Part shown: piece by piece, positions 28,817 to 37,137 of the stretch
How the letters are laid out: each line of letters opens with the position of its first letter
How positions within the stretch are numbered: the stretch's first letter is position 1
Source of the DNA: Gemmatimonadota bacterium
GTDB lineage: Bacteria > Gemmatimonadota > Gemmatimonadetes > Longimicrobiales > RSA9
Assembly: GCA_016207445.1 (NCBI GenBank)
Contig: JACQPS010000270.1
Location: 1 to 44,006 of the forward strand
Direction of reading: 5' to 3'
Length of the DNA stretch: 44,006 nucleotides
Made by a program: the position numbers and the translations under genes
The notes under the pieces: generated by a model
What the model saw: only the letters and a program-made list of their open reading frames with translations
Databases searched by the model: none
What the model was told of the DNA's origin: nothing

Positions 28817-29581
28817 ATGAAACAGCTCACCTTTACAAGCAGGGCGGCCATCGGCGGGGCGCTGGCTCTGACCCTGGCCGCGCTGAATCCGCTGTCCGCG
28901 CAGGTGGTCACAGGGGTCGGCGTCGGCGAGGTGTCGGGCGACGACGTGTCCCTGATCCTGCTGGGCGGCGCCGTCCATCCGGGCGGTCTCGGGTGGAAGC
29001 CGGTGGCGAGCCTGACGGGCTACCGGGTCTCCTTCCCGGCCACTGCAGACGAGAACGCGGAGATCTGGGCGCTGACGCCGGCGGTCGGGCTGCGCTATCG
29101 CATGAGCACCGGGGCGGTCCAGGCGAAGGTCGGCTACACATTTCAGAGCGAGGACCGCGAGGAAGCGTTGGGGCGTGTCTTCGGCGGCGGGAACAGCGGC
29201 GTCGTGACCTCGGCCCAGGCCGACTACTGGGGCGACGGCCGCTGGGGCCTGCAGGCGATCGGCGCCCTCAACCTGGAATCGGAGTACCTGTGGAGCCGCG
29301 GCCGCGCCATGCGGCGCGTGTACGGCTGGGATACGGGCTCCGCGCTCGCCGGCCTCGACGCCACCTGGCAGGGTGACATCGACGGCAGCGACCTGAACCG
29401 CTATCGCGCGTTCCAGATCGGGCCCGTCGCGCAGTGGGTGATCAACCCACTCGGGCTGATCGTCATCGGCGGCGCCGGTATCAAAGACGACAACACGATC
29501 CGGGACGAGACCTGGTACGCGCGCCTCGAGCTCGTCTGGTCGTCATCGCTGCGGCGGCGGGAGACAGTGGCGCGGGATTAG
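28817..29581 (+). CDS. BcsS-like outer-membrane beta-barrel protein
   Basis: 254 residues. A signal peptide (cut near NPLSAQ, residue 29) is followed by alternating amphipathic strands rich in Gly and aromatic residues (TGYRVSF, LRYRMSTG, KVGYTFQ, QADYWGDGRW) and a C-terminal strand ending in hydrophobic and aromatic residues (WYARLELVW). This fits a small outer-membrane barrel of the BcsS (cellulose biosynthesis) type. That family call rests on fold pattern and position 36 nt after the synthase, not on a diagnostic motif. ATG 28817 is chosen over ATG 28802 because GGAGG lies 8 nt upstream and the signal peptide then starts correctly. It may aid secretion or anchoring of the polymer. Confidence 0.72.
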   Translation: MKQLTFTSRAAIGGALALTLAALNPLSAQVVTGVGVGEVSGDDVSLILLGGAVHPGGLGWKPVASLTGYRVSFPATADENAEIWALTPAVGLRYRMSTGAVQAKVGYTFQSEDREEALGRVFGGGNSGVVTSAQADYWGDGRWGLQAIGALNLESEYLWSRGRAMRRVYGWDTGSALAGLDATWQGDIDGSDLNRYRAFQIGPVAQWVINPLGLIVIGGAGIKDDNTIRDETWYARLELVWSSSLRRRETVARD

Positions 29582-29645
29582 TGCAGGGCCGCTCCGTCGC
29601 GGCCGCCTCCGCGCCTTGCCCACCAGCCCGCTCGGCCTTTAGCTT

Positions 29646-30020
29646 CTATTTCTGCTCGAGCCGGCGCAGCCGCGCCGCGCATTCGCGCATCACCTCGAGA
29701 CGGTCGCGGTGTCCGGCCTCGTACTGGAGCATGGCGCGCAGCTGCTCGAGATCGGGGTCGGCATCGCGGATCCATTCGAGGACGCCGTCCACCTCCAGGC
29801 CGTCGTACCCCAGGATCGGCTCGGCCGCCTCGACCTCGCCCGGTGGCACCGGGGTATCCACAAGGTCGGGCGGGAGCCTGGCGACCCGGCGGGAGGCCGC
29901 GGCTTCCCCTCCGATGTCTGCTTCCGCGCCGGCGGGGGCGGGCGGCATGTACGGCGGCGCGACGTCGTACGCCCTGGGGTCGAGTCTCTTCGAATTGCCT
30001 GATTGCCTCGGCTCGGCCAT
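29646..30020 (-). CDS. Hypothetical protein
   Basis: 124 residues, not recognised. The first half is Pro/Ala-rich and probably disordered (PPYMPPAPAG). The second half contains GYDGLEVDGVLEWIRDADPDLEQLRAML and a basic helical end (ECAARLRRLEQK). A strong GGAGG at 5 nt from the ATG supports the start and the gene. No signal peptide or membrane span. It is convergent with the BcsS-like gene (64 nt apart) and divergent from the phosphatase gene at 30190. Confidence 0.68.
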   Translation of the reverse strand: MAEPRQSGNSKRLDPRAYDVAPPYMPPAPAGAEADIGGEAAASRRVARLPPDLVDTPVPPGEVEAAEPILGYDGLEVDGVLEWIRDADPDLEQLRAMLQYEAGHRDRLEVMRECAARLRRLEQK

Positions 30021-30104
30021 GGCTGCCTCCGGACGCGCACCGAGAATCCGCGCGCCCGCGGGAGCGGGCGCCGGAGGGTTTGGGGTGCAAGACTTACGCC
30101 GGTC

Positions 30105-30160
30105 GTCACGCAGGGACGCTGAGGCGCGGAGGAATCCCTCCGTGACTCCGCGTCTCTGAA
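30105..30160. repeat. Nonamer inverted array, short copy
   Basis: TCACGCAGGGACGCTGAGGC...GCGGAGG faces CCTCCGTGACTCCGCGTCTCTGA, an imperfect inverted repeat with units close to CGCRRAGNN. Unlike the other copies it lies between two divergent genes (85 nt upstream of the hypothetical gene, 30 nt before the alkaline phosphatase gene), where no terminator is needed. Confidence 0.65.
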
Positions 30161-30189
30161 CAGCGATGCGCTCTTTGATGGGAGGCTGC

Positions 30190-31314
30190 ATGCGCTCTCG
30201 CGCTTTGGGACTCGTCGGACTCGTGCTCGTGGCGTGCGGGCCCTTCGGCCGCGGCCCGGACTCGGCCACGCCGCGGCCGATGGGCCCGCCGCGCGTCGTG
30301 CTCTTCATCGGCGACGGCGCCGGGCTCGCCTACTGGAGCGCGGCCCGCTTCCGCGACGAGCCGCTCGCGGTCGAGGAGTTCCGCGTGGTCGGGCTGGTGG
30401 ACACGCGCAGCGCGTCGCACAAGGTGACGGACAGCGCGGCCGGCGCGACGGTGTACGCCACTGGCGTACGCACGTACAACGGCGCGATCGGCGTGGGGCC
30501 GGATTCGCTGCCACGTCGCACGGTGCTCGAGCTGGCGGAGATGAGCGGCCTCGCGACCGGGCTGGTCGCGACGTCGAGCATCACGCACGCGACGCCCGCC
30601 TCGTTCACGGCGCACGTGTCCAGCCGTCAGGCGGAGCCGGAGATCGCACGGCAGATGGCCGGCGCGGAGATCGACGTCCTGCTGGGGGGCGGGCGCGGCT
30701 ACTTCGACGGCTCGCTGCGACCGGACTCGCAGGACCTGCTCACCGGGATGCGCCGCCGCTACAGCTACGTCGAGGATGCCGCCGCGCTGCGCACGCTGCG
30801 GGCCGATACGGTACGCGCGCTGCTCGGGCTGTTCGCGCCCAGGCACCTCCCGGCGGCCGCCGAGCGGCGGCCCACCCTCGCCGAAATGACCAGTGCGGCC
30901 CTGGCCGTGCTGGATCACGATCCCGAGGGGTTTTTCCTGATGGTCGAGGGCTCGCAGCCCGACTGGCGCGGCCACGAGAACAACACGCTCGAGTCGGTCA
31001 CGGCCGAGATGCTCGATCTCGATCGCGCGGTCCGCGCGGCGCTCGTGTACCGGGAAAAACACCCGGAGACCTTGATCGTCGTCGTCGCCGATCACGAGAC
31101 CGGCGGACTCGCGCTGGAAGAGGATTCGCCCGGCACGCTGCGCGCCGACTATACCACCGAAGGCCACACGGGCGAGATGGTGCCGCTCTTCGCCATCGGC
31201 CCCGGCGCGGAGCGCTTCGGCGGAATCCTGCCGAACACGCGCGTGGGCGAGCTCCTGCTCGAGGCCGCGCGGCGGCCCGGGCAGGTGGCACAGCTCACTT
31301 TAGAGCGGCAGTAG
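30190..31314 (+). CDS. Alkaline phosphatase lipoprotein 1 (PhoA family)
   Basis: 374 residues with a lipobox (LVLVACG), so it is anchored in the envelope. All PhoA active-site parts are present: FIGDGAG (metal Asp), TDSAAGAT with the Ser nucleophile, HATPASF (metal Thr), EGSQPDWRGH (Glu, Asp, His), ADHETGG and GHTGEMVP (last His). In E. coli numbering residue 153 is His and 328 is Trp, the His/Trp class of alkaline phosphatases. It releases phosphate from monoesters outside the cytoplasm. GGGAGG lies 4 nt before ATG 30190, which beats the ATGs at 30166 and 30178. No Pho box that I could defend. First gene of a run of four plus-strand genes. Confidence 0.92.
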   Translation: MRSRALGLVGLVLVACGPFGRGPDSATPRPMGPPRVVLFIGDGAGLAYWSAARFRDEPLAVEEFRVVGLVDTRSASHKVTDSAAGATVYATGVRTYNGAIGVGPDSLPRRTVLELAEMSGLATGLVATSSITHATPASFTAHVSSRQAEPEIARQMAGAEIDVLLGGGRGYFDGSLRPDSQDLLTGMRRRYSYVEDAAALRTLRADTVRALLGLFAPRHLPAAAERRPTLAEMTSAALAVLDHDPEGFFLMVEGSQPDWRGHENNTLESVTAEMLDLDRAVRAALVYREKHPETLIVVVADHETGGLALEEDSPGTLRADYTTEGHTGEMVPLFAIGPGAERFGGILPNTRVGELLLEAARRPGQVAQLTLERQ

Positions 31315-31332
31315 CGTGAGAACTTCCGCCGG

Positions 31333-31364
31333 TTGACGCTGATCGTGGACCCCAATCCGATATA
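31333..31364 (+). promoter_or_regulatory. Weak promoter candidate before alkaline phosphatase 2
   Basis: TTGACG at 31333-31338 is a good -35 box. The only AT-rich -10 candidate, GATATA at 31359-31364, is 20 nt away, longer than usual. It may permit separate control of the second phosphatase. Confidence 0.3.
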
Positions 31365-31401
31365 CGGGGAGAGAGTAATCCCCCCAAATTGAGGTGAAGT
31401 C

Positions 31402-32541
31402 ATGCTGCGGCCCTATTGCCTCGTCCTGGTGCTGGGCTTCCTGACCGCGGCGTGTGCTCCCCTGCGCCGCGCGGAACCGCCCGCTGCCGCCGCGCCGGCC
31501 CGGGTGCTGCTCTTCATCGGCGATGGCGCCGGCGTGGGCACCTGGACCATCGCGCGGATCGCGGCCGAGAGTCTCGCGATCGAGAAATTCCCCGTCGTCG
31601 GACTGGTAGATACTCGCAATGCCTTCGGCAGGATCACGGACAGCGCGGCTGGGGCGACCGCTCTCGCAACCGGTGTCCGCACCTTCAACCGAGCCGCCGG
31701 CGTGGGGCCGGACTCTGTGCCGCGCCGCACGGTCCTGGAGCTCGCCGAAGAGCGCGGCCTCGCGACTGGATTGGTCACGAACTCGTATCTCACGGATGCG
31801 ACGCCGGCCGCGTTCGCCTCGCATGTGCCCAACCGATCCCTGCGCGCAGAGATCGCGGATCAGATCGCTGCGCAAGGCATTGATGTCTTGCTGGGTGGCG
31901 GACGCGGCTGGTTCGACGGCTCGCTCCGGCCGGACTCCCAGAACCGGCTGCCGGACCTGTGCACGCACTACGCGTGTCTCTGGAGCGCCGCGGAATTTCG
32001 GGGCTTGGATCTCGCCAGGACGCAGACCCTCCTCGGGCTCTTCGCTCGGTCGGAGATGTTCTACACGGAAGAACCGGTGCCGTCACTGCCGGAGATGACG
32101 GCGGCGGCACTTGCCGTGCTAGACGGGGATCCGGATGGCTTCTTCCTCATGGTGGAGACGGAATCGACCGACGAATGGACGCACGAGCGCAAGGCGCTCG
32201 ATCCGGTCAGGGCGGCCGCGCTCGAGCTGGATCGGGCCGTTGCCGTGGGGTTGCAGTATCAGGCCAGGCACGCGGAAACACTGATCGTCGTGGTGGGCGA
32301 TCACGAGACCGGCGGACTATCGCTGGACCAGGACACGGCCGGCGTGTGGTCCCTCGCCTATACCTCGGCGCCGCCCGCACCCAGCAACGTCGGGGGACAC
32401 ACTCCCATGCTGGTGCCGGTCTTCGCACGAGGGCCTGGTGCCGAGCGCTTCGGCGGGATGCTACCGAACACGCGCGTGGGCGAGCTCCTGCTCGAGGCCG
32501 TGCGGCGGCCCGGCCGGGTCGTGGCGCAGCTCGCGCAGTAG
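31402..32541 (+). CDS. Alkaline phosphatase lipoprotein 2 (PhoA family)
   Basis: 379 residues, paralogue of the preceding gene, with its own lipobox (LTAACAP). The catalytic set is complete: FIGDGAG, TDSAAGAT, DATPAAF, ETESTDEWTH, GDHETGG and GGHTPMLVP. It differs at the two residues that separate alkaline phosphatase classes: position 153 (E. coli numbering) is Asp, as in E. coli, and 328 is Glu, not the Lys of E. coli or the Trp of paralogue 1. It also carries a short extra segment with two Cys (DLCTHYACLW) near residue 195 that could form a disulfide. GAGGTGA precedes the ATG. The two copies probably serve different substrates, pH or metal conditions. Confidence 0.92.
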   Translation: MLRPYCLVLVLGFLTAACAPLRRAEPPAAAAPARVLLFIGDGAGVGTWTIARIAAESLAIEKFPVVGLVDTRNAFGRITDSAAGATALATGVRTFNRAAGVGPDSVPRRTVLELAEERGLATGLVTNSYLTDATPAAFASHVPNRSLRAEIADQIAAQGIDVLLGGGRGWFDGSLRPDSQNRLPDLCTHYACLWSAAEFRGLDLARTQTLLGLFARSEMFYTEEPVPSLPEMTAAALAVLDGDPDGFFLMVETESTDEWTHERKALDPVRAAALELDRAVAVGLQYQARHAETLIVVVGDHETGGLSLDQDTAGVWSLAYTSAPPAPSNVGGHTPMLVPVFARGPGAERFGGMLPNTRVGELLLEAVRRPGRVVAQLAQ

Positions 32542-32560
32542 CGGCGCAGCAGCGGCGGGC

Positions 32561-33295
32561 ATGTCGCCTCTGGTCGCCGTCACCGCAACGCTGGTGCCGG
32601 AGGCGGGCCCGCACCGGCGGCCGGAGGTGGCGCTGTACGCCAACTATCTCTCCGTGCTGGAAAGCTTCGAGCTGTCGCCCGTGCTGGTCACGCCGGCGCA
32701 CTCCCCGCGCTCGCTTCGAGCGCTGCTCTCGCACTGCTCCGGGTTCGTGCTCACGGGCGGCGAAGACGTCGATCCCGCGCGCTACGGCGAGGCGCCCGTC
32801 CCCGAGCTCGGAGCGGTGAGCCCGGCGCGCGATGCCATGGAGCTGTCCGCGCTCGAGCTCGCGCTGGAGCAGCGCATCCCCGTGCTCGGCATCTGCCGCG
32901 GCTGTCAGCTGCTGAACGTGGCGTTCGGCGGTACGCTCTACCAGGATCTGGACACGCAGCGTCCGGGCGAGGTGCGCCATCGGCAGACCGAGCCATGGGG
33001 TCGGCGCACGCACCGTGCGCGCGCGCGACCGGGGACGCGCCTGGCATCGATGCTCGGGAGCGGCGAGCTGCTCATCAACTCCTTCCACCACCAGGGCATC
33101 AAGGAGGTGGCCGCGGGCCTCGAGGTTGCCGCCGTGGCCGATGATGGCCTGATCGAGGCGATCGAGGCGCCCGGGCGTTGGGTCGTCGGCGTGCAGTGGC
33201 ACCCGGAGCGCCACGAGGCGACGGCGCCCGCGAGCGATCCGGACCGATTGCTGTTCGCGGCGTTCCGCCAGGCCGTGGCCGCAGGCGTGGCCTGA
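32561..33295 (+). CDS. Class-I glutamine amidotransferase-like hydrolase, peptidase C26 (PuuD-like)
   Basis: 244 residues of the gamma-glutamyl-gamma-aminobutyrate hydrolase group. The nucleophile is C112 in LGICRGCQLLNV, and the His/Glu pair is in QWHPE near residue 215. TGGEDVDPARYGE near 65 is the typical oxyanion-side loop. It hydrolyses gamma-glutamyl amide bonds, as in putrescine degradation or turnover of glutamyl peptides; no other putrescine genes are present, so the substrate is open. Cytoplasmic. It begins 20 nt after alkaline phosphatase 2, with a poor ribosome binding site, and ends 1 nt before the next gene's GTG. Confidence 0.88.
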   Translation: MSPLVAVTATLVPEAGPHRRPEVALYANYLSVLESFELSPVLVTPAHSPRSLRALLSHCSGFVLTGGEDVDPARYGEAPVPELGAVSPARDAMELSALELALEQRIPVLGICRGCQLLNVAFGGTLYQDLDTQRPGEVRHRQTEPWGRRTHRARARPGTRLASMLGSGELLINSFHHQGIKEVAAGLEVAAVADDGLIEAIEAPGRWVVGVQWHPERHEATAPASDPDRLLFAAFRQAVAAGVA

Positions 33296-33296
33296 C

Positions 33297-34229
33297 GTGG
33301 CCGGCCTGACCGCGGTCCCCGGGATCCGCATCGGGCACGCGACCGACGCCGACGCCCGCACCGGCTGCACCGTCCTGCTCGGCCCGTTTCGGGGCGCGTG
33401 CGAGGTACGCGGCCTGGCGACCGGCACCCGCGAGCTCGAAGTCCTCTCCCCCCTGCATCTCGCGACGCAGGTCGATGCGCTGCTCCTGACCGGCGGCTCG
33501 GCCTTCGGCCTCGCCGCCGCGCACGGCGTCGTGCAGTGGCTGGAGGAACGCGGCGCCGGCTTCGACACCGGCGTCGCGCGCGTGCCCATCGTGCCGGCCG
33601 CCGTGATCTTCGATCTGGGCGTCGGCCGGGTCGACCGGCGGCCCGACGCCGCCATGGGACGCGCGGCGTGCGATGCGGCCGGCACGGGCGACGTCGCCGA
33701 AGGCGCTGTGGGCGCGGGTACGGGCGCCACCGTGGGGAAGCTGCGGGGGATGGCTGGTGCGATGCCGGGCGGCATCGGCAGCTGGAGCATTCACGGGCCG
33801 GAGTACGTGGTGGGCGCGCTCGCGGTCGTGAACGCGCTCGGCGACGTGCTGGATGCGCACGGCCACATTCTGGCCGGCGCCCGGGACGAGACGGGCCGCC
33901 TCCTGGACAGCGCCGCGCTGCTGCGCGCGGGCGCGGTCTCGGGCGAGCTCGAGCAACTGGCGGTGCGGCCCGGCGCGAACACCACCCTTGCGGTGGTCGC
34001 GACGGACGCGCCTCTGACCCGCACTGCGCTGCAGGCGCTGGCCCGCGCGGCCGGCGTGGCGCTGGCCCGGCGCATCTCGCCCGTGCACACGCCCTACGAT
34101 GGCGACATCGTCTTCGCCCTGTCCACGGCGCCCGAGGGGCGCGAGCTGAGTCCCCCGTTCCTGCTGGCGCTCGGCGCGCTGGCCACGCACGCGCTCGAGG
34201 GTGCCATCGAGAGAGCGGTGGTCAGGTAG
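33297..34229 (+). CDS. P1 (S58/DmpA-like) aminopeptidase, self-cleaving
   Basis: 310 residues from a GTG. The protein has the DmpA/P1 layout: VPGIRIGHATD at the start, LTGGSAFGLAAA near residue 62, and VGAGTGATVGK near 140. Beyond the middle it has GANTTLAVVATDAPLT, the region where family members cut themselves to expose the N-terminal nucleophile. It would release N-terminal residues from small peptides or amides. The 1-nt gap to the C26 gene indicates coupled translation, so the two may act in sequence on gamma-glutamyl or other small peptides. The 3' end overlaps the convergent MtgA gene by 8 nt. Confidence 0.88.
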   Translation: MAGLTAVPGIRIGHATDADARTGCTVLLGPFRGACEVRGLATGTRELEVLSPLHLATQVDALLLTGGSAFGLAAAHGVVQWLEERGAGFDTGVARVPIVPAAVIFDLGVGRVDRRPDAAMGRAACDAAGTGDVAEGAVGAGTGATVGKLRGMAGAMPGGIGSWSIHGPEYVVGALAVVNALGDVLDAHGHILAGARDETGRLLDSAALLRAGAVSGELEQLAVRPGANTTLAVVATDAPLTRTALQALARAAGVALARRISPVHTPYDGDIVFALSTAPEGRELSPPFLLALGALATHALEGAIERAVVR

Positions 34230-35109
34230 GATGCGCGCTCGCTGAATCCGCAGCCACGGAATCGCGCACAGGCGGCGCAGGCGCCGGCATCTCCAGCTCC
34301 GGCAGCTCGATGTCCGGCAGCTCGATCTCGATGGCCGCCGGCTCGAGCGGTACGGTTTCGACCGGTCCGGTCGCTCCCATGCGCGCGAGGATGAGGCGCT
34401 GGCGCCAGGCCATGCGGCCTGGCCGCAGCTTCGGGTTGGAGCGGAGGGGGTGCGGCAGCGTAGCCGCGAGCGCCGCCGCCTGGTCGCGCGACAGCGCGGC
34501 GGCGGACCGCCCGAAGTAGTGGCGCGCCGCCGCCTCGACGCCGAAGATGCCCGGACCCCATTCCGCCACATTGAGGTACAGCTCGAGGATCCGGTCCTTC
34601 TCGAGCCAGCGTTCGAGCCGCCGCGCGATCACGAACTCCTGGAGCTTGCGCAGCAGCGACCGGTCGGGCGAGAGGTACAGGTTCTTCGCGAGCTGCTGCG
34701 TGATGGTGCTGCGGCCGCGGACCCTGCCGCGGTGGGCGCGGTAATAGCGGGCGGCCGCGAGCGCGGCGGAAAGGTCGGCGCGACTGGTCCAGGAGAAGTC
34801 TTCGTCGCCACGGTAGCGCAGCTCCTCGCGCAGCGCGGCCCAGTCGATGCCGGCGTGCTCGTAGAAGCGCGCGTCTTCGGCGACGATGACCGCCCGGCGC
34901 AGATGCTTCGAGATGCGCTCGAGCGGCACCCACTCCTGGCGCAGCTCGAGCGGCGTGCCCTGGCGCTCCGCCTCCGCGAGCCGGTACTCCATGAAGGCGG
35001 TGCGCGACGGATCGCGCCAGCGCAGGAGCAGGCCCGAGGGCAGCGCGAGGTACTCGAACCAGAGTGCGCCCAGGAGCGCGAGCGGGAGTGCGAGGGCGAG
35101 ACGCTTCAT
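34222..35109 (-). CDS. mtgA: Monofunctional peptidoglycan glycosyltransferase
   Basis: 295 residues. A single N-terminal span (about 3-22) anchors a GT51 domain that polymerises lipid II glycan strands in the periplasm. Motifs: AEDARFYEH with catalytic E78, GRSTITQQLAKNLYL near 130, and LELYLNVAEWGPGIFGVEAAA near 180. No transpeptidase domain. The last 50 residues are an unusual acidic Pro tail with the repeated pattern IELPDIELPELEMP, not part of the enzyme fold and possibly a docking element. The start codon lies 6 nt from the heptad array at 35115, so that array occupies its promoter region. Confidence 0.93.
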   Translation of the reverse strand: MKRLALALPLALLGALWFEYLALPSGLLLRWRDPSRTAFMEYRLAEAERQGTPLELRQEWVPLERISKHLRRAVIVAEDARFYEHAGIDWAALREELRYRGDEDFSWTSRADLSAALAAARYYRAHRGRVRGRSTITQQLAKNLYLSPDRSLLRKLQEFVIARRLERWLEKDRILELYLNVAEWGPGIFGVEAAARHYFGRSAAALSRDQAAALAATLPHPLRSNPKLRPGRMAWRQRLILARMGATGPVETVPLEPAAIEIELPDIELPELEMPAPAPPVRDSVAADSASAHPT

Positions 35110-35114
35110 GAACT

Positions 35115-35259
35115 TCAGTTTACAGTTGACAGTTTACAGTTGACAGTAACCACGCCGGATTGCAGGTACGCACCTGGAGCTGTATGAACTGTCGACTGTC
35201 GACTGTCGACTGTCAACTGTCGACTATCAACCATTGATTGTTAACTGTTACTGTTGACC
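35115..35259. repeat. Heptad inverted array, longest copy
   Basis: The left arm (35115-35147) is AGTTTAC/AGTTGAC in alternation. After a core of 38 nt the right arm (35186-35259) runs ACTGTCG x3, ACTGTCA, ACTGTCG and then decays (ACTATCA, ACCATTG, ATTGTTA). The arms differ in length and the right arm is mostly the GTCGAC type, so the array grows or is edited unevenly. It lies between divergent genes (mtgA start 35109, HAD start 35289). Confidence 0.88.
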
Positions 35260-35288
35260 ATCGACGAACCCAGGACTCCTACACGTTG

Positions 35289-35981
35289 ATGAAAAGACTG
35301 ATCCTGTTCGACATCGACGGCACGCTGCTCACCACCGACGGCGCCGCGCGGCGCGCCTTCCACCGCGCCCTGCTCGAAGTGTACGGCACGGCCGGGCCGA
35401 TCCACGCGTACGAATTCGATGGCAAGACGGACCCGCAGATCGCGCGGGAGCTCCTGCACAGCGAGGGGCTGAGCGACGCCGCGATCGACCGGTGCTTTCC
35501 GCACTTCTGGCCCACCTACCTCCGGCATCTGGCCGCCGAGCTGTCGCAGCCGGGGCAGGCGACCAGGCTTCTGCCCGGGGTGCGCGAGCTGCTGGACGCG
35601 CTGGCGGAGCGGGACGAGGCGCTGGTGGGGCTGCTCACCGGCAACGTGGAGCGCGGCGCCGAGCTCAAGCTGGCGGCCGTCGGCCTGGAGAGCCGGTTTC
35701 GCCTGGGCGCCTACGGGTCGGATCACGAGGATCGCGGCAAGCTCCCCGCACTGGCCGTGCAGCGCGCGCGCCGGCTGACCGGCCGGCGTTTCCGCGGCCG
35801 GGACGTCGTGATCGTTGGCGATACGCCGAACGATATCGCGTGCGGACGCCCGATCGGAGGGCACGCCATCGCGGTGGCGACGGGCCGCCACGACCCCGCC
35901 GCGCTCGCGCGGGCCGGCGCCGATGCCGTGCTCCCGGATCTCGCCGATACTGCCCGTGTGCTGGCGTGCCTGCTGGACTAG
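35289..35981 (+). CDS. HAD-superfamily phosphatase (phosphoglycolate-phosphatase-like)
   Basis: 230 residues. HAD motif 1 is FDIDGTLL (D8 nucleophile, D10 acid), motif 2 is GLLTGN near residue 115, and motif 4 is VGDTPNDI near 175 with a Lys (GKLPAL) between. A helical cap (about 16-80) makes it a C1-type HAD. Substrate is a small phosphoester; phosphoglycolate is only the nearest well-known one. ATG 35289 is used; the frame upstream runs into the heptad repeat. An AGGA lies 13 nt away, so the ribosome site is weak. No partner genes nearby. Confidence 0.87.
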   Translation: MKRLILFDIDGTLLTTDGAARRAFHRALLEVYGTAGPIHAYEFDGKTDPQIARELLHSEGLSDAAIDRCFPHFWPTYLRHLAAELSQPGQATRLLPGVRELLDALAERDEALVGLLTGNVERGAELKLAAVGLESRFRLGAYGSDHEDRGKLPALAVQRARRLTGRRFRGRDVVIVGDTPNDIACGRPIGGHAIAVATGRHDPAALARAGADAVLPDLADTARVLACLLD

Positions 35982-36000
35982 GGCGGCGGCTCTGTGTGCG

Positions 36001-36426
36001 CTACGGGTCCAGGAGCTGTAGCTCCGCCGAGCGCGCGCGCAAGGCGACGTCGCGTACGATCAGGCCGGAGCGCGCCGGCGTGCCGGTCCAGGCCGGCGCC
36101 GGGACCAGGCGCTCCAGGATGCCCACCACGGTGACGGCCGCGCCGACCGAGGGCAGGGCCTCCAGGCCATCCGCAACGATCACGTACACGAGATAATCGC
36201 GGAAGTCGCGCACCCACAGGCCGCGGCCATCGACGCGCGCGACCGTGCCATCGAGGCGGGCGGTCTTGCCGACGTCGTCACTGGCATCGGGGAGGAGCCG
36301 GTGCAGCTCCACGGCAGCGGCGCTTCTGGCGGCCGCGGGCGCATCCGCCGCCGGAGTCGGATCGGCCGGCCGCAGCAGGTCGACGATGCCGGCGCTCAGG
36401 AGCAGCGCGGCGGCCCCGGCGACCAT
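36001..36426 (-). CDS. Membrane-anchored protein with an OB-fold-like domain
   Basis: About 141 residues from ATG 36426. It starts with a hydrophobic segment (MVAGAAALLLSAGIVDLL) and an Ala/Pro linker, then a small beta-rich domain with GKTARLDGTVARVDGRGLWVRD and VGAAVTVVGILERLV, a pattern like the OB fold of small nucleic-acid or ligand-binding proteins. Function not assigned. The frame is open to 36588, but that part overlaps the upstream PRC-barrel gene and is Arg-rich, so the internal ATG is preferred, though it lacks a clear ribosome site. It lies 37 nt after the PRC-barrel gene, same strand, probably one operon. Confidence 0.6.
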   Translation of the reverse strand: MVAGAAALLLSAGIVDLLRPADPTPAADAPAAARSAAAVELHRLLPDASDDVGKTARLDGTVARVDGRGLWVRDFRDYLVYVIVADGLEALPSVGAAVTVVGILERLVPAPAWTGTPARSGLIVRDVALRARSAELQLLDP

Positions 36427-36463
36427 CCAGCCGCCGGAGCCGAGGCGCCGCTCGCACCGTGGC

Positions 36464-36847
36464 TCAGCCTCGCCGGTCTCCGCGCCGGCGCCGCTCCGCG
36501 GAATCCGCGCGCCGCTCGAGTGGAGCCGGGCCGAAGTCCCCCAGTGTCTCCGGCTCCTGTGTATACTCCGGAAGGTCTTGGACCTCATCCCTCGTCATCC
36601 CCGGGATCCATACCACGTCCTCGGCCTCGTCCACGCGCGCGCGCCCAACCGGGAGCAACACGTGCCGGCGCAACGCCCCCACGTCCACATCGAGGTAGCG
36701 CGGCCGCCCACCCTCATCGAGCAGGATGTCGTCGATCTTGCCAATGCACTCCCCGTCGCGCATGGTGCGCACGTCCCAGCCTCGCACGTCGTCGGGCCCG
36801 GCCGTGAGGGCGAGGTCCGGTCGCCGGGAAAGCGGCGTGAATGGCAT
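36464..36847 (-). CDS. PRC-barrel domain protein
   Basis: 127 residues. Residues ~15-80 form a PRC-barrel: DVRGWDVRTMRDGECIGKIDDILLDE with the following RPRYLDVDVG strand and RHVLLPVGRARVDE, as in the reaction-centre H-subunit and RimM C-terminal folds. The stand-alone form is common in stress and envelope genes, with no defined reaction. The charged C-terminal 45 residues are probably disordered. ATG 36847 has a strong GGAGG 5 nt upstream. A 290-bp region without genes separates it from the divergent DsbA-like gene. That region is GC-rich apart from an AT-rich patch around 36950-36985, and I see no defined element in it. Confidence 0.83.
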   Translation of the reverse strand: MPFTPLSRRPDLALTAGPDDVRGWDVRTMRDGECIGKIDDILLDEGGRPRYLDVDVGALRRHVLLPVGRARVDEAEDVVWIPGMTRDEVQDLPEYTQEPETLGDFGPAPLERRADSAERRRRGDRRG

Positions 36848-37137
36848 CCCTTCCTCCCTCCGGTCCGCCGGGGAGCCCTGCCTCGAGGGTGGGAGCAGGC
36901 AACGCCCGGCGGGACGCACGGGCGCCTGCGGGCCGCGGCGTCGCCGAGAATTTGTGAAAAGAGGGAGTGCAATTCATATTCCAGCCGGAATCGCTGCCGC
37001 CAAGTCGTCCTGCCCGGTCCTGGTCGTGGCCGCGCCGGAGCGAGCCGGGGGTTGATCGGGGCCCGCCGATTGGCCATCTTCTTTTGCATGGCCGTGTTGG
37101 CGCCCCGTTCCGGGTTCGCCGCAACCCGAGGGAATCC

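Noticed and set aside
36427..36588. Longer N-terminus of the OB-like protein
   Set aside because: It would overlap the PRC-barrel gene by about 125 nt, and the translated part is Arg/Ser-rich without structure, so the internal ATG was used.
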